Shown here in pieces: positions 34,701 through 44,289 of a stretch of DNA of 64,000 bases. The stretch is taken from contig CP054184.1 of assembly GCA_015709715.1 (NCBI GenBank), positions 124,001-188,000 of the forward strand, in the 5' to 3' direction. The position numbers and the translations under genes are program-made. Source of the DNA: Nitrospira sp. GTDB lineage: Bacteria > Nitrospirota > Nitrospiria > Nitrospirales > Nitrospiraceae. The notes beneath the pieces are model-generated. The model worked only from the letters and a program-made list of their open reading frames with translations, was not told the DNA's origin and did not search any database. Numbering within the stretch: the first letter of the stretch is position 1; each line of letters begins with the position of its first letter.

Positions 34701-35957
34701 TTACTCCTTGGGTCTGTGCGGGCGCGAGGGCGAGGGGGCCGGCGCGGGTCGGGCCGACACAGCCAGAATATGGTCTAGAATCCGATCCGCAAGCGCCCGT
34801 TTGGACATGAGCGGCACTTCTTCACAGGATCCCTGTCGATCTAGGAGCGTCACGCGATTGGTGTCGGATCCGAACCCGGCGTCGGGGGCGGAGACATCGT
34901 TCGCCACCAATACATCAACGTCCTTAGCTTGCAGTTTTTCCTGTGCATGGGCAAGGAGATCCTGGGTTTCCGCGGCGAACCCCACGAGGATTTGTGTCGT
35001 TCGGCGCTCGGCCACTTCCTTGAGGATGTCCGTCGTCGGTTCCAGTTCGAGACTGGTGAGCGTCACACGCTGCTTCTTGAGCTTGTGCGCCATAGGCTTC
35101 GCAGGGCGAAAGTCTGCGACGGCGGCTGCCATGATGACCGTATCGCTCCAGGGCAAACGACTCAGGATGGCGTGCCGCATCTCCTCTGCGGTGATCACCT
35201 GCTGGACTTCGATCCCCTGAGGAGGCGTGAGCGCAGTCGGTCCGGAGATCAACATCACCGCCGCACCACGGACCTTCGCGGCTTCCGCCAGCGCATACCC
35301 CATCTTTCCGGAAGAGCGATTGGAGAGGTAGCGCACCGGATCGATGGATTCCTGCGTCGGGCCGGCGGAGATCAGGACGCGCCGACCGCTCCAATCCCTC
35401 CGAGGGTGAAACGCCGTCCTGAGCGCAGCCACAATTCGCTGTTCATCCGCGAGTCGTCCCTTCCCGCTGCGGCCTGAGGCCAACGGGCCGTCTTCGGGGT
35501 CCACCACCACGATGCCACGGCGACGCAAGGTTGCGACATGGTCGACCACGGTCGGATGTTGCCACATATCGCCGTCCATTGCCGGCGCGATGATGACGGG
35601 GCAACGGGTGGTCAGCAGCATGGTGGAGAGGAGGTCGTCGGCCAGGCCGAGCGCGGCCTTGGCCAGGCAATGGGCCGTGGCCGGCGCGATCAGGATCGCG
35701 TCCGCCTCCTCAGACAGCGATAGATGAAGCATCTCCTGATGGGCTTCGAACAGATCGGTCGCCACATGGGCACCGGACAGGACTTCAAAAGTCAGGGGAG
35801 TGATGAAACGCCTGGCTCCGGCCGTCATGACCACACGAACCGTCGCCGATTCGGCGGTCAGCAGCCGGAGCAGGCCCACGGCTTTATACGCGGCGATACT
35901 TCCGGTCACGCCGAGGACGATTCGGAGACCGGAGAGTGAAGGGCCGGCAGGTTGCAC
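34701..35957 (-). CDS. coaBC: Phosphopantothenoylcysteine decarboxylase / phosphopantothenate-cysteine ligase
   Basis: 418 residues, two steps of coenzyme A synthesis. CoaC half: LGVTGSIAAYKAVGLLRLL, the FMN-binding APAMDGDMWQHP and PLASGRSGKGRLADE. CoaB half: RRVLISAGPTQESIDPVRYLSNRSSGKMG, then AAVADFRPA and GFAAET, FGSDTNRVTL. Start GTG 35957. It follows rpoZ at nine bases, the common rpoZ-coaBC order. Confidence 0.94.
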   Translation of the reverse strand: MQPAGPSLSGLRIVLGVTGSIAAYKAVGLLRLLTAESATVRVVMTAGARRFITPLTFEVLSGAHVATDLFEAHQEMLHLSLSEEADAILIAPATAHCLAKAALGLADDLLSTMLLTTRCPVIIAPAMDGDMWQHPTVVDHVATLRRRGIVVVDPEDGPLASGRSGKGRLADEQRIVAALRTAFHPRRDWSGRRVLISAGPTQESIDPVRYLSNRSSGKMGYALAEAAKVRGAAVMLISGPTALTPPQGIEVQQVITAEEMRHAILSRLPWSDTVIMAAAVADFRPAKPMAHKLKKQRVTLTSLELEPTTDILKEVAERRTTQILVGFAAETQDLLAHAQEKLQAKDVDVLVANDVSAPDAGFGSDTNRVTLLDRQGSCEEVPLMSKRALADRILDHILAVSARPAPAPSPSRPHRPKE

Positions 35958-35966
35958 GGAAACGGA

Positions 35967-36326
35967 CTACTCCTCGCCCTCCGCGGCAGCGGGCTTCGCG
36001 GTGTCGTCCACGTAGTTACTGAGCTCCTTTTTGATTTCCTTGGCGTCTTCGCCGGTCATCATGGCCATGCGTTCGGTCTCGCCTTCCTTGACGCGCTTTG
36101 ATTCCTTGATGGCGTCGCGGGCTTCCTTGCCGCAGAGAAACGACACCTTGTGCTGCATCACTTCATCGAGAGCGATACTGGTCTCTTTGGCGAATTTCGA
36201 CGGGCCGCTCGATCGCGCACCCTGGACAAGATGCTTCGCCCGCTGCGCGGCGATAATGACGAGGCGGTGGCGTGAATCAAATTCACCGGGGGTGTATTCC
36301 GGCAACAGCGACAACATGTCAACCAT
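35967..36326 (-). CDS. rpoZ: RNA polymerase omega subunit
   Basis: 119 residues. Omega supports assembly of beta-prime. RHRLVIIAAQRAKHLVQGA resembles the conserved helix of omega (RYxLVxxAAxRARQL), and TSIALDEVMQHKVSF the second motif. The gene's place between gmk and coaBC, the normal bacterial order, supports the call. The C-terminal tail is acidic. Start ATG 36326 overlaps the end of gmk. Confidence 0.8.
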   Translation of the reverse strand: MVDMLSLLPEYTPGEFDSRHRLVIIAAQRAKHLVQGARSSGPSKFAKETSIALDEVMQHKVSFLCGKEARDAIKESKRVKEGETERMAMMTGEDAKEIKKELSNYVDDTAKPAAAEGEE

Positions 36327-37035
36327 GGTTCGTGTGCTCCTTTGATACGGAGGGTACGGAGGAATTCCCCGGCTTCCCCTCCTTGTCGAGAATAAATTTT
36401 TCCTCCAACCACGCCATGTTGAGGCGCTTGGTCTTGGTGCGCTCGGCGAGAAAAATGCTTTCGAGTTCCTTGAGCGACTGTTTCAAATCGTCGTTGCGGA
36501 CGATGTAATAGTATTCCCGATAGCTCCAGACCTCTTCTTTCGCCTTTTGAAGCCGCCGCTGAATCTCCTCGGGCGCGTCCCCTGCCCTGGTCTGCAACCT
36601 GGTCCGCAGCGCGTCAAAGGACGGAGGAAGAATAAAGATGTAGACGGCATCTTCGAATTTCTTCTTGACCGAGCGGGCTCCCTGCACGTCGATCTCAAGA
36701 AGGACATCGATCCCCTGCTCCATCTTGTCGGCCAGCATCTTGCGCGGAGTACCGTACAGGTTGCCATAGACATGCGCCCACTCGATGAATTCGTTCCGGT
36801 CGATCATCTGACGGAAAGATGCTTCATCGAGAAAATAATAGTCTTGTCCGTCCACCTCTCCGGGCCTCGGTTTGCGCGTCGTGTAGGATACCGAATGCCA
36901 GAGGCCGGGAACCTTGGTAGCCAGTTGTTTGCAGAGCGTCGTCTTCCCTGCGCCGGAGGGAGCCGAGATGACGAACAAGATACCGCGTCGCGCCGGTGCC
37001 GGTTTGTCGTGAGAGGGAGAGGCAACGTTGGTCAT
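36319..37035 (-). CDS. gmk: Guanylate kinase
   Basis: 238 residues; phosphorylates GMP to GDP. P-loop ISAPSGAGKTTLCKQL, then HSVSYTTRKPRPGEVDGQDYYF with the GMP-binding Tyr/Arg, and VLLEIDVQGARSVKKKF. ATG 37035 starts with a short N-terminal lead (SPSHDKPAPARRG). Overlaps rpoZ by eight bases; yicC ends 30 bases upstream. Confidence 0.95.
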   Translation of the reverse strand: MTNVASPSHDKPAPARRGILFVISAPSGAGKTTLCKQLATKVPGLWHSVSYTTRKPRPGEVDGQDYYFLDEASFRQMIDRNEFIEWAHVYGNLYGTPRKMLADKMEQGIDVLLEIDVQGARSVKKKFEDAVYIFILPPSFDALRTRLQTRAGDAPEEIQRRLQKAKEEVWSYREYYYIVRNDDLKQSLKELESIFLAERTKTKRLNMAWLEEKFILDKEGKPGNSSVPSVSKEHTNHG

Positions 37036-37065
37036 CGCGCGATCATTCCAGGCGAACCGGCCCAA

Positions 37066-37944
37066 TCATTCGACATTTTGCACTTGTTCCCGCAGTTTTT
37101 CCAGTTCGGCCTTCATGTGGACGACCAAGGCGGCGATCTCCGCGTCATTCGCCTTAGAGCCGATCGTATTCACTTCTCGACCCATTTCCTGCAGCAAAAA
37201 CTCGAGGGTCTTTCCCACAGATTCCTTGCTGTGCAAGGTGTGGCCGAACTGTAGCATATGTGACTCAAGTCTGACTAATTCTTCCGAGATGTCCGATCGG
37301 TCGGCATAGAGCGCCAACTCTTGATGGAGACGAGCTTGGTCCGGCAGGTCGCCTTGCAAGAGGGCTTGCAGTCGGGCCTTCATGCGCTCAAAAGCTGCTT
37401 GAGCCAGGCGCGGGGCCTTTTCCGCCACGGCTGCTTTGGCCGTACGGATGGCCTCCAGGTGAGACCTCAGATCGTCGGCCAAGGCCTCGCCTTCGCGTCG
37501 ACGCATGCGATCCAATTCAAGCAGCGCTCCGCCGACGGCTTTCACGACAGCCTTACTCACCTGTGCCGTATCGACCGCCTCTTCCGATATGGAGAGAATG
37601 TCCCGAAACCCGGCCAACGTCGACACATCCACCTTCCCGCGAAGCCCCAACCCCTTTTGCAATTTCTTCAGCGCGGTATGGTACTGGTTGGCGAGCGTTT
37701 GATCGACCTCGACCGTCTTGAGACTGCCGCCACTGGTGTGCAGCGAGACGGATACGTCGACCCTGCCGCGGAGGCAGTGCTGCTGCACGGTCTTGCGCAC
37801 CTGTTCTTCCAGCGAGGTGAGGGATCGAGGCAGGCGCACGGCGACTTCGAGAAACCGGTGGTTGACGGAACGGATTTCAGCGGTGACCGCAATGCGCTGC
37901 GCGGTGCTCTCCTTTTTGCCGTACCCGGTCATGCTGCGTATCAT
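37066..37944 (-). CDS. yicC: YicC/YloC-family endoribonuclease-like protein
   Basis: 292 residues. The N-terminus MIRSMTGYGKKES and AEIRSVNHRFLEVAVRLP, the C-terminus LLQEMGREVNTIGSKANDAEI and VVHMKAELEKLREQVQNVE match the YicC family, now linked to RNA cleavage. The ATG 37944 overlaps the nth stop (ATGA). The yicC-gmk-rpoZ-coaBC order is a classic cluster. Confidence 0.92.
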   Translation of the reverse strand: MIRSMTGYGKKESTAQRIAVTAEIRSVNHRFLEVAVRLPRSLTSLEEQVRKTVQQHCLRGRVDVSVSLHTSGGSLKTVEVDQTLANQYHTALKKLQKGLGLRGKVDVSTLAGFRDILSISEEAVDTAQVSKAVVKAVGGALLELDRMRRREGEALADDLRSHLEAIRTAKAAVAEKAPRLAQAAFERMKARLQALLQGDLPDQARLHQELALYADRSDISEELVRLESHMLQFGHTLHSKESVGKTLEFLLQEMGREVNTIGSKANDAEIAALVVHMKAELEKLREQVQNVE

Positions 37945-38612
37945 CGCGTGAGTTTCCCTTTCCACCCGCAGTCTGCATAGATCGGACAGGTACCGCATTT
38001 CGGCGCGCGCGCCAGACAGACGTACCGACCATGGAGCAGCAGGCGCTGCGACCCTTCCGTCCAGTGTTCTTCCGGTAACAATCGTCTCAGGTCCATTTCG
38101 ATCTTGTCCGGATCGGTCTGGCGCGACAGGCCGAGCCGCCCGCTGACCCGTTTGACATGGGTATCGACGACGACCGCCGGTTTGCCGAACGCGTTGCCGA
38201 GAATGACGTTCGCCGTTTTCCGGCCTACTCCAGGCAACGTCGTCAGGGCCTCCATACTGTCCGGAACTTGCTCATGAAACGTGTCGGTCACGACTTTCGC
38301 ACAGCGGATCAGACTACGGGCTTTCGCTTTATAGAACCCCGTGGAGCGAATGAGCGCTTCCAATTCAACCGGATCGGCTTGCGCAAAGTCGCGCGGCCGT
38401 CGGTAACGCCGGAATAACTGTGGCGTCACCTGATTGACCCGCTGATCCGTGCATTGCGCCGATAAGATGGTGGCGACCAGGAGTTCCCATGGCGTGTGGT
38501 GATCCAGTTCGACCTTATACACGGGCATGGACGCTCGCAGGGTTTCGAGCAAGTGGGCGACACGGGTACGGTTCCGTCTCTCGGCCGGTTGTGGCGACAA
38601 GGGTTTGTTCAT
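37941..38612 (-). CDS. nth: Endonuclease III, DNA glycosylase/AP lyase
   Basis: 223 residues. Helix-hairpin-helix LPGVGRKTANVILG with the catalytic Lys, the catalytic Asp in VVVDTHVKR, and the C-terminal [4Fe-4S] cluster C-x6-C-x2-C-x5-C in CLARAPKCGTCPIYADC. It removes oxidised pyrimidines. ATG 38612 chosen; the frame extends 17 residues further upstream without a better start. Stop overlaps yicC. Confidence 0.94.
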   Translation of the reverse strand: MNKPLSPQPAERRNRTRVAHLLETLRASMPVYKVELDHHTPWELLVATILSAQCTDQRVNQVTPQLFRRYRRPRDFAQADPVELEALIRSTGFYKAKARSLIRCAKVVTDTFHEQVPDSMEALTTLPGVGRKTANVILGNAFGKPAVVVDTHVKRVSGRLGLSRQTDPDKIEMDLRRLLPEEHWTEGSQRLLLHGRYVCLARAPKCGTCPIYADCGWKGKLTR

Positions 38613-38646
38613 GGTGCGCTGCAGGCGGCGGCCAATTGTGCAGGGC

Positions 38647-40341
38647 TTAATCGTGAGATGCAAGGGCCAGCTTGAGGGAATTCGGTTCGTGCTCTCCCAG
38701 TCGGTCCTGCGAAGTCGATGGAGCCGGAAGCAAGCTAGCCAGGTGGGCGATCAAGGGCCGCAACGTCTCGCGTTGAAGGGCCGAGATACCGATCGCGCGG
38801 TACCGCTGACAAAGGACAAGGCGTTCGTGCGGTGACAATCGGTCGCATTTGTTGAGCACCAACACCTTCGGAAGGTGCTCTAAGTCAAGCGACCGCAGCA
38901 CGCTTTCCACGGCGGAAATCTGGAGGTCAATGTCCTGTGCCGAGGCATCCACCACATGAAGCAGCAGGTCGGCGTCGCGCAGTTCTTCAAGTGTCGTACG
39001 AAAAGCACCTACTAAGTCCTTGGGCAAATCACGGATAAATCCCACCGTATCGGTCACGATCAGCTCACGATCTTCGGGGAAGCGGAGCCGACGGCTGGTC
39101 GTATCCAACGTATCGAAGAGTCGATCCTGCGCTGCGACCCGGCTGTGGGTCAAGGCGTTCAGCAAGGTCGACTTACCGGCATTGGTATAGCCCACGATCG
39201 AAAGAATCGGAAGTGCCTGACGCACACGGCGGGCCCGCCGCTGATCCTGATGCCGGGCGAATCGCTCGAGTTCCCGCTCCAGATGCGCGATGCGATCGCG
39301 AATGCGCCGCCGATCGGTTTCTAATTTGGTTTCGCCTGGCCCTCTGGTCCCGATACCGCCGCCGAGCCGCGATAGGGAGGTGCCGTGACCGGATAAGCGT
39401 GGCAGCAGATACCGGAGTTGCGCCAATTCCACTTGAACCTTGCCCTCACGCGTGTGCGCCCGCCGAGCGAAGATATCCAGAATCAGTTGCGTGCGATCGA
39501 TGACTTTCAGATCGGTGACCTCCGCGATGGCCCTGGCCTGTGCCGGAGCCAGGTCCTGATCGAAAATCAAGAGATCCGCGCCTTGCTGGAGCGCACGGAC
39601 CACGACTTCTTTCAACTTGCCCTTCCCGAGCAGAAATCGCTGGTAGTCCTCATGGGTGCGCTGCACCATCCGGTCAAGCACTCGAACGCCCGCCGATTCG
39701 GCCAGTTCCTGTAGTTCCTCCAGATGCTCCTCCTGCTCTCCCCGGCTCTTCGGTGAGGCGCTGATGAGTATGGCGGCTTCCGCTTGGCCTCCTACCGTGT
39801 GCGTGGTTTCAGCGCGAAGGAGTTCGCTATCGAGCGACTGGATGAAGACATCAAACGGAAAATTCAGCTGATGAAACGGCACCGGCTTCATGATTTGACA
39901 GACCTGCCCCTGCGGATTGAGGGGAAGGAGGTGCGCGAGATGGAGCAGAGTCGGCTCTCCATCTTCATTCGTCCCTAGACTCCCGATCAGGTCCAATCGA
40001 AGTAGCGCCAGTTGGGTAAGGTCTTCCTGGGTCAGTGGCTCCTCATGCAAGTCTGTGCGGATCAGTCGCAGCCCTCGCAACGAATGGGGCCCGACTCGAA
40101 ACCTGGCCAACGACTCGAACGTGGGGACGCACGCAGCGCCGATCAACACCTGATCGACTATGCCGCGTCGGGTGATGAGAAGACCAATGGGACGTCGAAT
40201 CTCTCGGCTGAGCTGGCAGGTGGTTCGGGCCAACTCCGATGTGAGGACGACCGAGGCAGGCACCCGACGCCGATACAACCGTTCCAGCGCTGCGAGGTGA
40301 CTCGGTTTTAGGCCGCCAACTTGTCCATGTAGAGTCGGGAT
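38647..40341 (-). CDS. hflX: GTPase HflX, probably started from a non-canonical codon
   Basis: About 564 residues. HflX is a ribosome-splitting GTPase. GTPase core: G1 GYTNAGKST, G3 DTVGFIRDLP, G4 NKCD; before it the glycine-rich segment GTRGPGETKLETDRRRI. The N-terminal HflX domain is present, and a TTG start at 40278 would lose a conserved-looking stretch upstream of it: IPTLHGQVGGLKPSHLAALE, still in frame. No ATG, GTG or TTG lies between that stretch and the preceding stop. A perfect AGGAGG stands at 40353-40348, six bases before ATC 40341, with two ACG codons between. Initiation at ATC or ACG is therefore suspected. Only 23 bases separate tsaD from this point. Confidence 0.85.
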   Translation of the reverse strand: MPTLHGQVGGLKPSHLAALERLYRRRVPASVVLTSELARTTCQLSREIRRPIGLLITRRGIVDQVLIGAACVPTFESLARFRVGPHSLRGLRLIRTDLHEEPLTQEDLTQLALLRLDLIGSLGTNEDGEPTLLHLAHLLPLNPQGQVCQIMKPVPFHQLNFPFDVFIQSLDSELLRAETTHTVGGQAEAAILISASPKSRGEQEEHLEELQELAESAGVRVLDRMVQRTHEDYQRFLLGKGKLKEVVVRALQQGADLLIFDQDLAPAQARAIAEVTDLKVIDRTQLILDIFARRAHTREGKVQVELAQLRYLLPRLSGHGTSLSRLGGGIGTRGPGETKLETDRRRIRDRIAHLERELERFARHQDQRRARRVRQALPILSIVGYTNAGKSTLLNALTHSRVAAQDRLFDTLDTTSRRLRFPEDRELIVTDTVGFIRDLPKDLVGAFRTTLEELRDADLLLHVVDASAQDIDLQISAVESVLRSLDLEHLPKVLVLNKCDRLSPHERLVLCQRYRAIGISALQRETLRPLIAHLASLLPAPSTSQDRLGEHEPNSLKLALASHD

Positions 40342-40353
40342 CGTCGTCCTCCT
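40339..40353 (-). promoter_or_regulatory. Ribosome site before a non-standard hflX start
   Basis: Minus-strand order: AGGAGG, ACG, ACG, ATC, then the codons of the conserved N-terminus. Spacing is optimal for ATC at 40341 and short for the ACG codons. This is the only strong ribosome site for the gene. Confidence 0.5.
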
Positions 40354-40364
40354 ACTCTGCCGTG

Positions 40365-41435
40365 TTATCCGGGCAGGTATTCATGTGGATTCTGGGGAGT
40401 TATTGGCAGTGCCATGTTCGGTATCGCTTCGCTCTCGATGGAAGCGCGTCGCCCCTCTGCGAGAGCCCGAAGACCTGCCGCGGCGATCATGGCCGCATTG
40501 TCGGTGCAATACGCAAGGGAAGGCAATGCCAGTTCTATCCCTTCTATGGTTGCACGAGCCGTCAAGCGAGCGCGCAAGCGGGAATTGGCAGAGACTCCCC
40601 CGACCACGGCAAGGGCAGACACCTTTGCTTGGCGAACGGCTGCAAAGGCCTGGCGCTCCAGCACGTCGACGATCGCCTCTTGATATCCGGCAGCCAAGTC
40701 ATTCCGTTGTGCCTCGATAGCAGACGAGGACATATCTCGAAGGTGGTACAAGAGGGCGGTTTTTAATCCGCTGAAGCTGAAGTTGAGCTGTGGTCCCCTG
40801 ACGCGCGAACGCGGAAACCTGACCGCGTCGGGTCGACCGCACTGCGCGGCTTTGTCGATTCGTGGCCCCCCAGGATACCCTAGGCCGAGCAACTGCGCTC
40901 CCTTGTCAAAGGCCTCTCCTGCGGCGTCGTCGATGGTGCGCCCCATGAGGCGCAACCCATCGGCGGATGCATGGAAGAGGTGCGTATGGCCACCCGACGC
41001 AATCAATACGACACAGTCTCTTGGAAATGACGGACGGTCAATCCAAGCCGAGGCAATATGGCCCTCCAGATGGCTGACTCCCACCAGCGGAATTTCGAGG
41101 GCATAGCCCAGTGCTTTTGCGTAACTGAGACCGACGAGTAGTGCTCCGGCTAAACCCGGCCCCTGAGTAACGGCAATGGCCCGCAGGTCGCAAAAAGAAA
41201 GACCGGCTTCCTTCAGGGCCTGCGCGGTCACGTGCTCGACATTCTGAATATGAGCACGCGAGGCCAGCTCAGGCACCACGCCGCCGAAGCGTTCGTGCAG
41301 GGCCTGTTGCGAAGAGATGATATTGGCAAGCGCTCGTTCGTGTTCGTCCAGAACGGCCGCTGCGGTTTCGTCGCAGGACGTTTCTATCGCCAAAATGGGA
41401 GCGAAGCAGCCTCTGGCTCGTTGATGCCCATTCAT
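40365..41435 (-). CDS. tsaD: tRNA threonylcarbamoyladenosine transferase, catalytic subunit
   Basis: 356 residues; TsaD completes the t6A modification of ANN-decoding tRNAs. ASKHA motifs: ILAIETSCDETAAAV, the metal-binding HLEGH in VGVSHLEGHIAS, LIASGGHTHLF, GEAFDKGAQLLGLGYPGGP, and FSFSGLKTA and GGVSANSRLR. Complete. It is followed after 23 bases by the hflX coding start. Confidence 0.95.
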   Translation of the reverse strand: MNGHQRARGCFAPILAIETSCDETAAAVLDEHERALANIISSQQALHERFGGVVPELASRAHIQNVEHVTAQALKEAGLSFCDLRAIAVTQGPGLAGALLVGLSYAKALGYALEIPLVGVSHLEGHIASAWIDRPSFPRDCVVLIASGGHTHLFHASADGLRLMGRTIDDAAGEAFDKGAQLLGLGYPGGPRIDKAAQCGRPDAVRFPRSRVRGPQLNFSFSGLKTALLYHLRDMSSSAIEAQRNDLAAGYQEAIVDVLERQAFAAVRQAKVSALAVVGGVSANSRLRARLTARATIEGIELALPSLAYCTDNAAMIAAAGLRALAEGRRASIESEAIPNMALPITPQNPHEYLPG

Positions 41436-41480
41436 AATTGGGAGGCGAGTCTCGCAAGACTCACTGTGGGAGGAAACACG

Positions 41481-41517
41481 ACAACCCCCGGATCCGGTTG
41501 AGGATCTCGGGGGTTGT
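41481..41517 (-). terminator. Strong hairpin after clpC
   Basis: A long inverted repeat: ACAACCCCCG-GATCC pairs with GGATC-T-CGGGGGTTGT across a six-base loop (GGTTGA), with one bulged T. It lies between the clpC stop (41577) and the tsaD start (41435), so it probably ends clpC transcription. A moderately T-rich sequence (TGTTT) follows on the minus strand. Confidence 0.7.
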
Positions 41518-41576
41518 CAGGTTGTAAGCAAAGAATCAAAGGATTTGTCTTCTCCGAACGATGCGCGAAAGCAGGG

Positions 41577-44006
41577 TTACACGCCTGCCATGGCTTCCTG
41601 CTCGATGAACGCAGGGGCGCCGTCGCGCAGAACGACCTTGATCTTGCGGTTGTCCTTGAATCGGCCCTTGATGAGTTCTTCGGACAGCGGGTCGCCGATG
41701 GCGCGCTGAATGATTCGACGCATCGGTCTGGCGCCGTACAGCGGCTCGTACCCCTCCTTGATCAACCACTGTTTGACCTCGTCGTCCACCTCGATGCTCA
41801 CGTTCTTTTCGAGCAAACGTAGATTCAATTCGCGCAAAAGAATATCCAGGATGTTGATCAAGTGCTCCTTCTCAAGCGAATGGAAGACCACGATTTCGTC
41901 GATGCGGTTGAGGAATTCCGGACTGAAGGAGCGCCGTAACTCGCCCATCACTTCATCCTTGCGCCGCAGATTTTGGCCGTCTTTTTCCTCGCTCTGGAAA
42001 CCCAGGGAGACCCCCTTCTGGATCAACTTGGTGCCGATGTTCGAGGTCATGATGACGACGGTATTCTTAAAATCGACCTTACGACCGAGGCTGTCGGTCA
42101 ACACACCATCGTCGAGTACCTGCAACAACACATTGAACACATCGGGATGTGCCTTTTCGATTTCGTCGAACAGCACCACGGAGTAAGGCCGGCGGCGGAC
42201 CTTTTCGGTCAATTGCCCGCCCTCTTCATAACCGACATACCCAGGAGGGGCTCCGAAAAGACGGGAACTCGTAAACTTTTCCTGATATTCCGACATGTCG
42301 ATGCGGATGAGCGCATCCTCGCTGTTGAAGAGGAATTCCGCAAGTGTTCGGGCCAACTCGGTTTTCCCTACACCTGTCGGACCCAGGAAGATAAAGGACC
42401 CGATGGGTTTCTTGGCTTCCTTGAGACCGGCCCTGGATCGACGGATCGCTCGAGCCACGGCCGAGATCGCTTCATTCTGGCCGATCACGCGCTTATGGAG
42501 GAATTCCTCCATCCGCAGCAGCTTATTGGACTCCTCCTCCTCGAGCTTGAAGAGCGGAATGCCCGTCATCTTGGAGACGACGTACGCGACCTCTTCCTTT
42601 CCGATCGTCGGCTTGTGCTTCTCCTGATTCTTCTTCCATTCCCGCTTGGACTCATCAAGCAGCTTCCGCAGGCGTTCCTCTTCCTCGCGATGGCGGACGG
42701 CTTCCTCGAAGTTTTGCATCGAGATCGCCAACTCTTTTTCGCGCGAGATTTTCTTGAGTTCCTGTTCCAGCGCCTTGAGTTCGGACGGCAAGGCATAGGT
42801 CTGCAACTTGGCGCGAGACCCCGTTTCATCGATCAGATCGATTGCCTTGTCCGGCAGGAAGCGATCGGTAATGTAGCGGTCAGACAGTTTGACTGCCTCG
42901 ACGATCGCGTCTTCGGTGATTTCCACACCATGGTGTTCTTCGTACCGATCGCGCAATCCTTGGATGATCCGGACGGTTTCATCCGTGCTGGGCGGTTGCA
43001 CGTAAATGGGCTGAAAGCGGCGTTTGAGCGCCCCGTCCTTTTCGATATGCTTACGGTATTCATCCAACGTGGTCGCCCCGATGCATTGAATCTCGCCACG
43101 CGAGAGTGCCGGCTTGAGCATGTTGGAGGCATCGATTGACCCCTCCGCAGCGCCCGCACCCACCAAGGTATGTAGCTCGTCGATGAAGATGATGATGTTG
43201 CCCGCCTGAACGATCTCTTTCATGACTACTTTCAGGCGCTCTTCAAACTGCCCGCGATACTTCGTGCCAGCCACCAACGAACCGAGGTCCAGGGCAATGA
43301 CCCGCCGGGACAGCAGGTTATCCGGGACTTCCGATGCCACGATCCGTTGGGCCAGTCCCTCCACAATTGCGGTCTTGCCGACACCCGATTCCCCGATCAG
43401 CACGGGATTGTTCTTGGAGCGGCGGCTGAGAATCTGCAGGACGCGCTCGATTTCATCGGCTCTCCCGATGACCGGGTCCAGCTGCCCTTCCTGCGCCAAC
43501 TGCGTGAGGTCCCGTCCGAATTCATCCAAGGCCGGCGTATTGCTCTTGCGATCCCGCTCGCGCGGCGCTGACTTCCTCAGGAAGGTGACGGTCAGTTGTC
43601 GTGCGGTGAGCAGGTTGGCACCGAGACTCCGAAGGATTTTGCCCCCGATCCCTTCCTCTTCGCGCAGAAGACCCAGGAGGAGGTGTTCGCTTCCGATATG
43701 GTTATGGCCCAGCAACCGCGCTTCCTCGACCCCGTACTCGATGACTTTCTTGACGCGTGGGCTGAAGGGAATTTCCCCGAACGTCATCGTGGTGCCTCCG
43801 CCGGGAAGATTCCGCTCGATCTCGAGCCGAATCTGTTCGGTCGAGAGCCCCATTTTTTTGAGGATCATTAGCGCGATCCCATCCGTTTCCCGAAGGATGG
43901 CCAACACCAGATGTTCGGTCCCCAGGTAGTCGTTCTGATGGCGCTCGGCTTCTTCACGTGCCAGGATGATGATCTTGCGACCCTTGTCCGTGAACCGTTC
44001 GAACAT
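41577..44006 (-). CDS. clpC: AAA+ ATPase ClpC
   Basis: 809 residues, a full-length ClpC: unfolds proteins for the ClpP protease. N-domain with two Clp repeats (1-145), first ATPase with GESGVGKT and the D1 Walker [16 protein letters not shown], a middle helical domain with the UVR motif [14 protein letters not shown], second ATPase with [10 protein letters not shown] and [15 protein letters not shown], then the D2 C-terminal region. ClpP is not in the window. ATG 44006 has GGAGGCGG upstream. Single gene with its own terminator. Confidence 0.94.
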   Translation of the reverse strand: MFERFTDKGRKIIILAREEAERHQNDYLGTEHLVLAILRETDGIALMILKKMGLSTEQIRLEIERNLPGGGTTMTFGEIPFSPRVKKVIEYGVEEARLLGHNHIGSEHLLLGLLREEEGIGGKILRSLGANLLTARQLTVTFLRKSAPRERDRKSNTPALDEFGRDLTQLAQEGQLDPVIGRADEIERVLQILSRRSKNNPVLIGESGVGKTAIVEGLAQRIVASEVPDNLLSRRVIALDLGSLVAGTKYRGQFEERLKVVMKEIVQAGNIIIFIDELHTLVGAGAAEGSIDASNMLKPALSRGEIQCIGATTLDEYRKHIEKDGALKRRFQPIYVQPPSTDETVRIIQGLRDRYEEHHGVEITEDAIVEAVKLSDRYITDRFLPDKAIDLIDETGSRAKLQTYALPSELKALEQELKKISREKELAISMQNFEEAVRHREEEERLRKLLDESKREWKKNQEKHKPTIGKEEVAYVVSKMTGIPLFKLEEEESNKLLRMEEFLHKRVIGQNEAISAVARAIRRSRAGLKEAKKPIGSFIFLGPTGVGKTELARTLAEFLFNSEDALIRIDMSEYQEKFTSSRLFGAPPGYVGYEEGGQLTEKVRRRPYSVVLFDEIEKAHPDVFNVLLQVLDDGVLTDSLGRKVDFKNTVVIMTSNIGTKLIQKGVSLGFQSEEKDGQNLRRKDEVMGELRRSFSPEFLNRIDEIVVFHSLEKEHLINILDILLRELNLRLLEKNVSIEVDDEVKQWLIKEGYEPLYGARPMRRIIQRAIGDPLSEELIKGRFKDNRKIKVVLRDGAPAFIEQEAMAGV

Positions 44007-44289
44007 CCCGCCTCCTTATGGTGATGGGGCTTGTAAGAGAAGCCTTGGCTGAGTGCTAAATGCAGGTCAAAGGCTCGAAAAAACTGATGTTCAGATTCTA
44101 ACTAGAGCGATATGGGGTGTCAAGGTATTGGGCGAAACGACAGGGTGATCCGCACTTCTTCGACGGTGCGCTCGGCCGGGACAAAGGCCGATGTCGTTCG
44201 GCTCGTGGTTTGACAGTATGAAACTCATCTCGATACAATCCCGCACCTTTCACGAAGCGCCTCACCCTGTCGTTCGGCGGCCCCTCTAT

